Shown here in pieces: positions 24,878 to 32,617 of a stretch of DNA of 46,506 bases. The position numbers were made by a program, and so were the translations under genes. The notes beneath the pieces are model-generated. The model had not been told where the DNA came from. It worked only from the letters and a program-made list of their open reading frames with translations, and searched no databases. Numbering within the stretch: position 1 is the first letter of the stretch; each line of letters starts with the position of its first letter. The stretch comes from CAG-390 sp964590755. GTDB taxonomy: Bacteria > Bacillota > Clostridia > Oscillospirales > CAG-272. The stretch lies in the NCBI GenBank assembly GCA_964590755.1, contig CAZPYK010000007.1, positions 1 through 46,506 on the forward strand, given 5' to 3'.

Positions 24878-26176
24878 ATGGCTCAATACACGATCATGGG
24901 TTTGACCAAAAAAAGCGGACGCCTTGCGCCCGCATTCAAGCTGTTTCTGCTCTGCTTTTTCGCTTACATGTTTTCGTATTTCGGAAGATATGATCTTTCC
25001 GCCTGCCAAAACGCGATGATAAACGAGGGCATCCTTGACCTTGCCTCGGCAAGCATGGTGGCGTCCGCGTACTTTATCTGCTACGGTGCGGGACAGCTGA
25101 TCAACGGCGCCGCCGCAGTGCGCATCTCGCCGAAATATATGATCGGCTGCGGACTTCTCGGGGTCGGCGTCGCAAACATCCTCATGGGCATATGCCCATC
25201 AAGGCTCGGGCTCGTCATTATTTGGGGAGCCAACGGCTTGTTCAACTCAATGCTCTGGTCGCCCATAGTGCGCACCTTCAGCGAATGGCTTGACGGTCCG
25301 ACTCGCGAACGCGCGGGCGCCAACATATCGCTCACCATACCCTTCGGCACTCTCGGCAGCTATGTTCTCTCCTCAATGGCACTTAAATTCGGAAGCTGGA
25401 GAATGGTATTTTATCTTTCCGGGGCAATAATACTTGTCTACGGCATAATATGGCTGATCTGCATAGGCGCGCTTCCGGAATATCGGCAAAGCATGAACAA
25501 ATTCTTTTGCACCTCTGCCGTCGCCGGCTCCGACAAAAAGGATAAGCACCGCGGCTTGACCCCCGCGATCTTTTTCGGCACCGGACTTACCCTCGTCGCG
25601 GTCTCCATCATCTTCAACGGCGCGCTTAAGGAGGCAGTGATACAGTATATTCCCCAGCTGATGATAAACAATTTCGGCATATCGGATTCCACCGCCTCTC
25701 TGATATCCACCTGTGTTCCCTTCGTCGGGATCGTTGGTCCGTATGTCGCGATAGCCTTGGATAAAAAGCTGCTGCATAACGAATGCTATACCGCGGCGGC
25801 GCTTTACGGCGTGTCCTTGGTATCCATGCTTGCCATATCGCTCGGCGGGCTCGGCTCGGCGGTAGCAACGATAATCTTTTTGGCGCTCTCCACCGCCGCC
25901 ATGTGGGGAGTCAACACCATAATGCTTACATACATCTCCTACCATTACGGACACATGGGTATCTCCTCCGCAGTGTCCGGCACGCTGAACTGCTTTGTTT
26001 ACGTCGGCTCGGCACTGTGTGCAAACGGATACGGCAAGACCATAGAGTTGCTCGGATGGAACAAAACGATATGGATCTGGTGCGCGGTGTCCGCGCTTGC
26101 CGTTGCGGCATCTGTGGCAGCCGGTATCGTTTGGGGCAAAAAGCAACCGAAGAGCGACACCGCGGCAAGTGCGTAA
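24878..26176 (+). CDS. MFS transporter of the organophosphate:phosphate antiporter (GlpT/UhpC-like) type
   Basis: 432 aa with twelve hydrophobic segments. The first helix region FAYMFSYFGRYDLSACQNAM and the loop SPIVRTFSEWLDGPTRERAGA, before helix 5, resemble GlpT/UhpT/UhpC proteins. Those exchange sugar phosphates or glycerol-3-phosphate for phosphate, or sense them. The central cytoplasmic loop (~residues 210-235) is charged. Start choice is uncertain: ATG 24860 precedes the expected mRNA start, ATG 24878 abuts AAAGG, and ATG 24896 has a poorly spaced site. The substrate cannot be set from sequence. Confidence 0.85.
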   Translation: MAQYTIMGLTKKSGRLAPAFKLFLLCFFAYMFSYFGRYDLSACQNAMINEGILDLASASMVASAYFICYGAGQLINGAAAVRISPKYMIGCGLLGVGVANILMGICPSRLGLVIIWGANGLFNSMLWSPIVRTFSEWLDGPTRERAGANISLTIPFGTLGSYVLSSMALKFGSWRMVFYLSGAIILVYGIIWLICIGALPEYRQSMNKFFCTSAVAGSDKKDKHRGLTPAIFFGTGLTLVAVSIIFNGALKEAVIQYIPQLMINNFGISDSTASLISTCVPFVGIVGPYVAIALDKKLLHNECYTAAALYGVSLVSMLAISLGGLGSAVATIIFLALSTAAMWGVNTIMLTYISYHYGHMGISSAVSGTLNCFVYVGSALCANGYGKTIELLGWNKTIWIWCAVSALAVAASVAAGIVWGKKQPKSDTAASA

Positions 26177-26237
26177 TACCGCAAGCCAAATACACGATTG
26201 CATCTTGATATTCAAACAGAACATAAGCCGTAAATAT

Positions 26238-26277
26238 AAGCCGCGGCTGTCTCGCACAAGCGAGACAGCCGCGGCTT
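26238..26277 (+). terminator. Terminator after the MFS gene
   Basis: 17-bp perfect stem (AAGCCGCGGCTGTCTCG, 26238-26254, with its complement at 26261-26277), 6-nt loop, then TCTTTCT on the plus strand. Convergent with the secreted-protein gene ending at 26325. Its core GCTGTCTCGC/GCGAGACAGC recurs in the terminator at 28460-28483. Confidence 0.75.
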
Positions 26278-26324
26278 TCTTTCTCCGGGCTCATGGCGAG
26301 CCCGGGGATTTGGTTAATTGTCAA

Positions 26325-27296
26325 TTAATCCTCCCGTCTGCGGCGTTTGACTGTCGCCATTACCGGAATGACAGCGCACATTACCGCCGCGGTGGCTAAG
26401 AACACTGCGCGCACGGCGCTGTCGTCGCCGGTCTCGGCATTCGCCACGCGGTTGGCATACAGCTCCACACGACGATCGAGCTCGGCGCGTTTCTCTGGGC
26501 TGTGACGAAAAGTAGAATTGGCCACTATTGAATCACACGAATACCCGGACGACCAATATTCTTGATGATCCTCATCAACATCTTGAAGATACCTAATAAA
26601 GCTGTAATAATCAAGCCAATATGCATCCGAATATCCCCATTTTTCAAGTGTTTCAATCGGGGTTTCGATGATCCCATTTGCCCACAAGCCCATGCTGAGC
26701 TGATCATCCGAAGAATCACCGGATCCGTATTTTGCATTGAACCAATCCATGTTCATAACAAAATCCGGACTCATATAGGTCTCAATAACTGTTCGAATAT
26801 CATCGCAATACATGGCATCCACCATCCAGCTTTCGAACGGAAGGTTCTCATTCGCCATATACTTTTTCACGCTTTCTTCTAACTGCTCACGCGTTATTGA
26901 AGCGTAACGAACAAAATACCATCCCTGCGGCAAACCGGGAAATTCAATCGACTGTTCCTCAACATACGTATTGAACGCGAGTTCTTTTTGTTCATCTTTC
27001 CACACAGCCCCACCACGTTCGCGAGATGCAAAAAACATGTCTCTCACGTTGTCGTCAATGAACTTTACAATATTAGACAAAGAACCGAATACAGTGTATA
27101 TTCTAAGAACAATCCTATGATACCACATCTCATTGGATATAACATATTTGTCGTATTTATCCCGACGGGATATCATTCCGACATAATCCAACTTTTCAGC
27201 GGATTTTGCCGATACACCGACAGGTACGACCGAAAAGAGCATTAAAGCCGATATCAACAGGGCAAGCATTTTCAACGTTTTATGTTTCATTTTCAT
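26325..27296 (-). CDS. Secreted, C-terminally anchored protein A, function unknown
   Basis: 323 aa. An N-terminal signal peptide (LKMLALLISALMLFSVVPVG) ends near VSA. A Tyr/Trp/Asp-rich extracellular domain of ~250 residues matches nothing I recognise. The C-terminus has the form TGDDSAVR, a hydrophobic helix (AVFLATAAVMCAVIPVM) and KRRRRED, like a wall-sorting or membrane-anchor signal. The same tail ends the upstream gene's product. AAAGGA lies 8 nt before the start. Codon and base use in the middle are AT-richer than in neighbours, suggesting acquisition. It is likely second in an operon with 27342-28175 (45-bp gap). Confidence 0.65.
   Translation of the reverse strand: MKMKHKTLKMLALLISALMLFSVVPVGVSAKSAEKLDYVGMISRRDKYDKYVISNEMWYHRIVLRIYTVFGSLSNIVKFIDDNVRDMFFASRERGGAVWKDEQKELAFNTYVEEQSIEFPGLPQGWYFVRYASITREQLEESVKKYMANENLPFESWMVDAMYCDDIRTVIETYMSPDFVMNMDWFNAKYGSGDSSDDQLSMGLWANGIIETPIETLEKWGYSDAYWLDYYSFIRYLQDVDEDHQEYWSSGYSCDSIVANSTFRHSPEKRAELDRRVELYANRVANAETGDDSAVRAVFLATAAVMCAVIPVMATVKRRRRED
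26374..26432. repeat. Anchor-tail module, copy 1
   Basis: 59 bp encoding the TGDDSAV tail of protein A match the tail of protein B (27397-27455) at 56 of 59 positions, while the rest of the two genes is dissimilar. This indicates tail-specific exchange or recent copying. Confidence 0.75.
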
Positions 27297-27341
27297 TACA
27301 ACCGTCCTTTCTAAATAATAGGTTTGGATATTGAAAGCATC

Positions 27342-28175
27342 TCAAGCTTCCCGCCTGCGGCGTTTGGTCGCTGCCGCGACCGTTGCGGGAATTATGGCGC
27401 ACATTACCGCCGCGGTGGCTAAGAGCACTACGCGCACGGCGCTATCGTCGCCGGTGCATACCGCCGTCTCGGCATAATTGCGCATGAGATCTATTACCGT
27501 GCCGCCGGAGATCAACCACCCGTTTTCGGTATATTCGAATTCCACTACGCCGTCAATATAATCCACCATCCAACCATCGGTCGGGCTTGAAACATCGTCA
27601 AAATAAACTATCCATAACCGTCCATACACATATCCCTTTGTACCGTCGGTGCGAATCTCCGATATATCTCTCTCAAAGACGGCAGGATGAAACATTGAAT
27701 ACAATCTGTACCACAACCCATTTTCATCCTGTCTTACCAATTCAATGTCCGGTCCCCCGGGATAATGCAAATTTTCGAGCATTATTTCCGCCAGCTCCGG
27801 TGTAAGACAAGTTTTGAAATCCTCGCGTGCCTTCTCGTATGCATCGCTGAGATCAAGCGGTTCTTCTTTATACAGTCCCGGCAGCGTACCGGTATATACC
27901 GGTCTTGTCATTTGCATGTAGCAGTATATCTTTCCATCTGCATATGGTACACCATTCGAATCGCAGTTGAAATATACCTGTTTTTGATGAAACTGGTAAC
28001 TATTAACATCATACAAACTACGCTGAGCGTCATTGAATTGATCAGTTAAAGTCTCGATGGTCTTCACGGTCAAAGGCTCAACTACGGTTTCTTCTTCGGC
28101 ATAGCACGGAACGAGCAGACAAGGAATGATCAGTAATATTGTTATCACGATCGGTAACAATTTTCGTTTTATCAT
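27342..28175 (-). CDS. Secreted, C-terminally anchored protein B, function unknown
   Basis: 277 aa. Signal peptide (LLPIVITILLIIPCLLVPC) cleaved near CYA, then an acidic, aromatic extracellular domain including FHPAVFERDISEIRTDG and VDYIDGVVEFEYTENGWLIS. The second segment resembles the small beta folds of secreted DUF families, but I cannot name one. The C-terminal anchor is TGDDSAVR, helix, KRRRREA, nearly identical to protein A. AAGGAG lies 8 nt before the ATG. Transcription is probably from 28406-28434 with a ~225-nt leader. Confidence 0.65.
   Translation of the reverse strand: MIKRKLLPIVITILLIIPCLLVPCYAEEETVVEPLTVKTIETLTDQFNDAQRSLYDVNSYQFHQKQVYFNCDSNGVPYADGKIYCYMQMTRPVYTGTLPGLYKEEPLDLSDAYEKAREDFKTCLTPELAEIMLENLHYPGGPDIELVRQDENGLWYRLYSMFHPAVFERDISEIRTDGTKGYVYGRLWIVYFDDVSSPTDGWMVDYIDGVVEFEYTENGWLISGGTVIDLMRNYAETAVCTGDDSAVRVVLLATAAVMCAIIPATVAAATKRRRREA
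27397..27455. repeat. Anchor-tail module, copy 2
   Basis: Second copy of the 59-bp segment at 26374-26432, differing at three positions by single transitions. It encodes the start of the C-terminal anchor of protein B. Confidence 0.75.
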
Positions 28176-28226
28176 TCTAAATTCTCCTTTTTGTTTTCAA
28201 GATGTTGACCTACAAATGACAGAGAA

Positions 28227-28270
28227 GGAGTCGGCGCATGTTTCGGGGCGGCGTCACACGCGCCGACTCC
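28227..28270 (-). promoter_or_regulatory. Leader hairpin upstream of protein B
   Basis: 11-bp perfect arms (GGAGTCGGCGC at 28227-28237, complement at 28260-28270) with a 22-nt loop, inside the transcribed leader. No U-run follows on the minus strand. The 14-codon ORF described below runs into this hairpin, so its translation would affect folding. Confidence 0.5.
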
Positions 28271-28298
28271 GCGCCTCTGCCGGTGTTTCGTTGTTCAT
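28254..28298 (-). CDS. Possible 14-residue leader peptide
   Basis: ATG 28298 is preceded by GGAGG with a 9-nt spacer, one of the best ribosome binding sites in the window. It opens a 14-codon frame (MNNETPAEARSRRV, stop TGA) between the promoter at 28406-28434 and the start of protein B. The peptide overlaps one arm of the leader hairpin and ends in a cluster of arginine codons. It could be a regulatory uORF or a chance site. Composition gives no independent support. Confidence 0.35.
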   Translation of the reverse strand: MNNETPAEARSRRV

Positions 28299-28393
28299 AT
28301 CGACACACCTCCGTTTTTCGTTCAAGCACGACAGACCTGTGCGCATATGCAACACCTCGCACATCGACTGCCTTGATTTCATTGTGCAATATT

Positions 28394-28434
28394 TACTGCA
28401 ATTACAGTATATCATAAAATGTTTTTCATGTCAA
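28394..28434 (-). promoter_or_regulatory. Promoter with operator-like palindrome for the secreted-protein operon
   Basis: Minus strand TTGACA (28429-28434), 17 nt, TATACT (28406-28411), an almost ideal sigma-A promoter. TACTG (28394-28398) and CAGTA (28405-28409) form an inverted repeat over the -10 and start point, where a repressor would be expected to bind. Confidence 0.7.
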
Positions 28435-28452
28435 TAAATTTTTTCAGGAGAT

Positions 28453-28486
28453 AAAAAAAGCTGTCTCGCACACGCGAGACAGCCAA
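28453..28486 (-). terminator. Terminator of the thuA-like gene
   Basis: 10-bp perfect stem GCTGTCTCGC/GCGAGACAGC (28460-28483, 4-nt loop), followed on the minus strand by seven Ts. It lies 20 bp past the stop codon. Confidence 0.85.
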
Positions 28487-28506
28487 GCAATTTGCCTTAA
28501 AGCCGT

Positions 28507-29310
28507 TTATTTAAGCTCAATGTTCAGCGCTTGAGCCACGGGAGGGCAACAGTTCTTTTTAAGCTTGCCCGCCGCCGCGACCTCATCGTAATTATTGATG
28601 GGGTGCGGGCAGAAATCATGAACATCGTATCCGGGATTTACCGGCTTTGCCCAGTGAACGGCGTTTGTGATTATGCGCTGTACATAGGGGTTGTGGAAGG
28701 ACGGGCAGGTCTCATGTCCCGGTTGGAAGTAGAACACCTTACCCGCATCGCGCAAAAACGTCATGCCGGCACGGAAGATATAACCGTCCTCATACCATGA
28801 GCCGAATACCAGCTCGGTAGGCTGCGGAATAAAGAAGGGCTCGGCGTACAGCTCCTCGCTCTCGATATAAAAGCTCTGCGGAATGCCTTCGGCTATGGGG
28901 TGAGTGGGAAGCATGTTCCACATTATCTCACGCTGTTCTCTGCCCCACTGAAGATTTCCCGTGGTGCCGAGTATGGCGCGGAAGGGCTTTGAATGATGCG
29001 CGGAGTGAAGCGCGACGAAGCTCATTCTGCCCAAAAGGACGCGGCGTTGGATCTTTGTGACCAGCGCGTCGTTCACCTCGCCGTGAGCCATATGTCCCCA
29101 CCAAATGAGAACATCGGTATCGTTCAGCACCTCGTCGGGAAGTCCCTGATCGGGATCGTCGAGCGCCGCAAGTCTGACCTCGATAGCCTCATCCTTTGAA
29201 AGGAATTCTCCTATTGTGGCGTGAATGCCGTTGGGATAGAGCGCGCGAGCCTGCTCGTTGGTCTTTTCGTGTCTGAATTCGTTCCAAATGGTAACCTTGA
29301 TCTTTTCCAT
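28507..29310 (-). CDS. ThuA-like (trehalose utilisation family) protein
   Basis: 267 aa from ATG 29310. The in-frame ATG at 29364 lies upstream of the predicted transcription start. The glutamine-amidotransferase-like fold of ThuA is suggested by KIKVTIWNEFRHEKT, DVLIWWGHMAHGEV, SFVALHSAHHSKPFR and GKVFYFQPGHETCPSFHNP. These cover the typical start, the His-rich active region and the end of the family. ThuA proteins occur in sugar catabolism gene clusters; the reaction is not well defined. No signal peptide, so cytosolic. It is a monocistronic unit with its own promoter and terminator. Confidence 0.88.
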   Translation of the reverse strand: MEKIKVTIWNEFRHEKTNEQARALYPNGIHATIGEFLSKDEAIEVRLAALDDPDQGLPDEVLNDTDVLIWWGHMAHGEVNDALVTKIQRRVLLGRMSFVALHSAHHSKPFRAILGTTGNLQWGREQREIMWNMLPTHPIAEGIPQSFYIESEELYAEPFFIPQPTELVFGSWYEDGYIFRAGMTFLRDAGKVFYFQPGHETCPSFHNPYVQRIITNAVHWAKPVNPGYDVHDFCPHPINNYDEVAAAGKLKKNCCPPVAQALNIELK

Positions 29311-29352
29311 ATTAATGTACCGTGCCTTTCTTGAAATATGTTCGGTATTTAT

Positions 29353-29381
29353 ATTATAAGACAATTAATGCGGAATTGCAA
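29353..29381 (-). promoter_or_regulatory. Sigma-A promoter of the thuA-like gene
   Basis: Minus strand TTGCAA (29376-29381), 17 nt, TATAAT (29353-29358). The start point would be near 29346, 36 nt before the ATG. Confidence 0.78.
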
Positions 29382-29404
29382 GACATTTGTAGTCCAAAAG
29401 GTGA

Positions 29405-29425
29405 CAAAAATTGATATCGATATCA
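29405..29425 (-). terminator. Short terminator overlapping the SGNH gene stop codon
   Basis: TGATATCGATATCA (29412-29425) is a perfect 14-bp palindrome containing the stop codon and is followed on the minus strand by ATTTTT. The stem is short and AT-rich, so efficiency is uncertain. Confidence 0.45.
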
Positions 29426-32236
29426 CTTTCTTTTGAACCCGACGGCGGCGCCGAGCATTGCGACCACGACAACGGTCATGCTCACGACGGCAGAACCGCA
29501 GCCCTTCTCCTCCGCGGGAGCGTCGGTGCTCACCTCATCGGCAAGCGCCGAAGTCTCCGGAGCCGTTGTTTCGACGGGCGGGGGATCGGTATCCTCGGAT
29601 GCGGGCTCGATATCGTTGAGCAGCATATATTGCTCGGCTATCCATTTTTCGAATATCGGCTCGATCATATTCATGCCGTCGGGATTGAGGTGGCTGACAT
29701 CGCTTGACGAGATGCAATATTTCACGCGGCATTTCGCGCTTGACATGTTGATGCCGGTAAATTTCTCATCCGCGGCGTAAAGGCAGACCACCTTTTTATC
29801 ATTCTTTTCGGTCTGATAATACTCCGCAAGCGCCTTCATTTTATCGGCATAGTCGTCGTTGGTGCCGAGATATCCGGTCTCGCTCTTGTGCGTCCAAGGA
29901 GTTATGAGCACGATGAGAGCATCGGGATTGTTCTTGCGGATATTTGAGATAATGGTGTTCAGCGCTCCGGTATAGGTTCGTATGCTTGTGCTTTCATTAC
30001 TGCCGAAGGGAACGCTGTAGTGTCTGTCGTTTCTGCCGCCTTCGATGAGATAGATATCCGCGCCGTCCGGCAGTTCGGTATAACGAGTCGCCATCGGCGG
30101 AGAGTTGCTCGAACGTCCCGAGCATTCGGCGACCGTGTTTCCGCCGATACCGTAGTTGTGGTAGGTCATATTATATTTATTGCCCAGAAGGTTTACCCAT
30201 GTAAGATGCTGACCTATCGACGAGCCCCCGAAATAGCTGTCACCGAGTGCATACATGGTAAGTCCTTCAAGTGCGCGATAGTATTGCTCGCACTCACCGA
30301 GCAGCCATTCATATGCATCCGCAGAGGAGGAAAATTCCGCAAGCGGCTTTGCCTCATATGTGTCGTTGCGCACCGGCCCCGAGCCGCCCGTATAGAGCAA
30401 AGCCTGACAAAAACGGAATTTTGAGAATTTGTTCGCATGCGCGACAAGGTCGTCGCCGCCCACATACAGGATATCCGAGGTGCGCACCGGCAGATTCTTC
30501 ACCACCTCGTCAAGCAGACGCAAGGCGTCATCAAATTCGCCCTTGAAGGATACCACTATCGCGCGTCCCGTGGCAAGAGATGCAAAATAACTTGCCGCGC
30601 CGCCGTCATCCGAAAGATCGAATATAAGCGGGTACTGTTTGCCGTCGTCGCTCGTATAAGGCAAGTGGTATTTAAAATCTATCTTCTTTCCGGATGCGTC
30701 TGTGTAGCTTCCGTCCGACAGCGTGCGAGACAGCTCGGCGGGAACGGACACCGAAAATTCCACCGGCTCGGTGATATATACCGGAGGATATATGGGAGCC
30801 TCGCCGGAATATTTTGTTGCACTGAGGAAGCAGAGACGAATGTTTTCGTTATCCTCGGTGGTGGTGTAATAGTACATGCGATGGCTGCCGTCAAGCTCGG
30901 CACTCGGGCAATCGCAGCCGTTATAATACGCGCGGGTCTTGTCTATCACCCAAGTACTGCCCGCCTTTTTCCAGTGAGAGAGGACCATGGCGCTGACCGT
31001 CGCATACATTCCGCCGTTATAATCGGTAAAGGATTGATCAAAGAAATAGATCGTCGTTCCCGCCTTTTCGATGGTAAGCACATCGCTGTAGCTGTATGTC
31101 GAGCCGGCGGATGCGGCAATGGCAAATGCCTTTGACGAGTGATACTGCCCGCCTACGTAACCGCGATTCCACTTTACCTCGATCTCGGTACCGATAAGAG
31201 GAGCTCCGGTCAAGGGACTGAGCAATTCGGGCTCCTGCCAAGTCGTGACCTTGGATGCAGCCTCGGCAGCCGTTCCGGTCTTTTGCGTCTGCTTCCAGGT
31301 GACGGTCACGGGAGGATCGATATCGACCGTTGTATACGTCACGTTCGGGCGACAGCAAAGACGAATGATCTCGTTGTCGCGCTCGGTGACATATGTAAAG
31401 GTGTTTCCGCTTTGAACCAGCGAATCATTCGCCTCAAAGCCGATCTCATACACATATACGCCGCCGGATTCTTTATAGCGCGTGAAGGCGTTATATGCAG
31501 AATTGACCGAGCTCTGTATGGTATAGGATATCTCGGTTCCCTTATTGGGAATAAGTATCAGATTTGACACCGCATAGCTGTTTGCGTCGGAAGCGGAAAA
31601 GAGCTTGACCTCCTTTGCGGAGCCGTTGGTGTTGGAAGCGGATGCTTGATAGCCGCACATCCACTCAATACCGTTTATCTTGCCGTCGGAATCGAGCGTT
31701 GCGGTAAAATCGCGCTCGGCAAGCTGTGCGCGAGTGCTTTTTTCGGTCGTGGATTCAATGTAAACGACCGGCTTAGGGTCGGTGGCTTTGGTGCATATGC
31801 GGATATTTTCGTTATCCTTGTCGGATATATATTCATATGTCATACTGCCGTCGGCGCTCTTTGTCTGACCCAACCACGGGTAGGACGCAGTCGCCATGAT
31901 CGTAACACCGGTATCGTCAAACACCCACTCGGAACCCGCGAGCTTCCATGATGAGAAAACGCTCACGGCGTTTGACGGAGGCTTTTTGGTGGTAAAACTG
32001 ATCTTGGTGCCCGCTTTTTCAAGCGTAATGACATCCGAATAGAGCCAGTCGGAGCTTCCGCTGACGACCTTGTTTTTGTTATTGTTGGTGCGCGAACCGA
32101 CATATCCGGCGTTCCATTTGACGTCAAGCACCGACTTTGAGTCGGACACCGCCGAGGAAAGCACGGCAAGCACCGATGTCAGCATGACACAGACGAGCGC
32201 AAAAGACAGAGCTTTCTTGAACATTGACCTTAACAT
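29423..32236 (-). CDS. Large surface SGNH/GDSL hydrolase with three N-terminal repeats
   Basis: 937 aa from ATG 32236 (AAAGGA 8 nt upstream; the frame further upstream is a Leu run from an ATA microsatellite). A signal peptide is followed by three related beta-rich modules (~37-149, 187-294, 350-469), each with W-x-x-GY, a YS(D/N)V-like segment, KAGT and a closing DNENIR(I/L)C. Next, ~514-650 resembles an esterase fold (FKYHLPYTSDDGKQYPLIFD) but has GGDDLVAH where GxSxG is expected, so it is probably inactive. The SGNH domain (~661-862) has GDSY, NYGIGGNT, GGRND and DVSH, with Ser 667, Asp 846 and His 849. A Thr/Pro linker, KGCGS, a membrane helix and KRK end it. Likely an extracellular deacylase of glycans. 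Confidence 0.85.
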   Translation of the reverse strand: MLRSMFKKALSFALVCVMLTSVLAVLSSAVSDSKSVLDVKWNAGYVGSRTNNNKNKVVSGSSDWLYSDVITLEKAGTKISFTTKKPPSNAVSVFSSWKLAGSEWVFDDTGVTIMATASYPWLGQTKSADGSMTYEYISDKDNENIRICTKATDPKPVVYIESTTEKSTRAQLAERDFTATLDSDGKINGIEWMCGYQASASNTNGSAKEVKLFSASDANSYAVSNLILIPNKGTEISYTIQSSVNSAYNAFTRYKESGGVYVYEIGFEANDSLVQSGNTFTYVTERDNEIIRLCCRPNVTYTTVDIDPPVTVTWKQTQKTGTAAEAASKVTTWQEPELLSPLTGAPLIGTEIEVKWNRGYVGGQYHSSKAFAIAASAGSTYSYSDVLTIEKAGTTIYFFDQSFTDYNGGMYATVSAMVLSHWKKAGSTWVIDKTRAYYNGCDCPSAELDGSHRMYYYTTTEDNENIRLCFLSATKYSGEAPIYPPVYITEPVEFSVSVPAELSRTLSDGSYTDASGKKIDFKYHLPYTSDDGKQYPLIFDLSDDGGAASYFASLATGRAIVVSFKGEFDDALRLLDEVVKNLPVRTSDILYVGGDDLVAHANKFSKFRFCQALLYTGGSGPVRNDTYEAKPLAEFSSSADAYEWLLGECEQYYRALEGLTMYALGDSYFGGSSIGQHLTWVNLLGNKYNMTYHNYGIGGNTVAECSGRSSNSPPMATRYTELPDGADIYLIEGGRNDRHYSVPFGSNESTSIRTYTGALNTIISNIRKNNPDALIVLITPWTHKSETGYLGTNDDYADKMKALAEYYQTEKNDKKVVCLYAADEKFTGINMSSAKCRVKYCISSSDVSHLNPDGMNMIEPIFEKWIAEQYMLLNDIEPASEDTDPPPVETTAPETSALADEVSTDAPAEEKGCGSAVVSMTVVVVAMLGAAVGFKRK

Positions 32237-32253
32237 GATAAAATTCCTTTCCG

Positions 32254-32276
32254 ATAATAATAATAATAATAATAAT
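32254..32276. repeat. ATA trinucleotide microsatellite in the SGNH gene leader
   Basis: Nearly eight copies of ATA sit between the predicted start points and the ribosome binding site of the SGNH gene. In the mRNA this is a pure A/U spacer. Copy-number change would alter leader length without touching the reading frame. Confidence 0.85.
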
Positions 32277-32310
32277 ATTCGGCACCCTGTTCGTACAGCG
32301 ACCAAAGATA

Positions 32311-32319
32311 ATTATACCA
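32311..32319 (-). promoter_or_regulatory. Proximal extended -10 promoter of the SGNH gene
   Basis: Minus strand TGGTATAAT: a perfect -10 (32311-32316) with the TGn extension, which can work without a good -35. It would give a leader of about 70 nt containing the ATA run. Confidence 0.55.
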
Positions 32320-32336
32320 AATCTTGCTCCCCGCTT

Positions 32337-32614
32337 CGGACTTCAAATGCCTCGGCGTTTGAAGTCACGGCGAGGAAACAGAACTATATGATCTGCATTG
32401 AATCTCATTCCGTGTTCGAAATCTGCCACTCAACTACGGACTTCAAATGCGGAAGCGTTTGAAGTCATGGCGAGGAAACCGGACTATATGATCTGCAGTG
32501 AATCACATTCCGAGTTCGAAATCTGCCATTCAACTACGGACTTCAAATGCGAAAGCATTTGAAGTCATGGCGAGGTAACAGAACCGAAAAATCTGTATTA
32601 AATCTCATTCCGAG
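32337..32614. repeat. Tandem array of three 100-bp units, each with a hairpin
   Basis: Units start at 32337, 32437 and 32537, an exact 100-bp period. Units 1 and 2 are about 89% identical over all 100 bp; unit 3 matches over its first ~78 bp, with a diverged stretch near 32583-32590. Each unit opens with GACTTCAAA...TTTGAAGTC arms around a 10-nt centre. The four-base loop is different in every unit (CTCG, GGAA, GAAA) while the arms are kept. 100 is not a multiple of 3, and only 12-codon frames recur. The array sits in the upstream region of the SGNH gene. Confidence 0.85.
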
Positions 32615-32617
32615 CCT

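Noticed and set aside
25373..26257. A 294-codon minus-strand frame opposite the MFS transporter
   Set aside because: Antisense shadow; the plus-strand gene has a promoter, membrane topology and a terminator.
32400..32535. tRNA-like T-loop (GTTCGAAATC) in the repeat units
   Set aside because: No pairing T-stem, acceptor stem or anticodon arm can be formed around it.
32412..32570. 12-codon frames (MTSNAxAFEVRS) recurring on the minus strand of each repeat
   Set aside because: No Shine-Dalgarno sequence, and the only variable bases alter the amino acid while the DNA palindrome is kept; the conservation is explained by the hairpin.
32337..32614. CRISPR array
   Set aside because: The three units are contiguous 100-bp repeats without unique spacers, and no cas gene is present.
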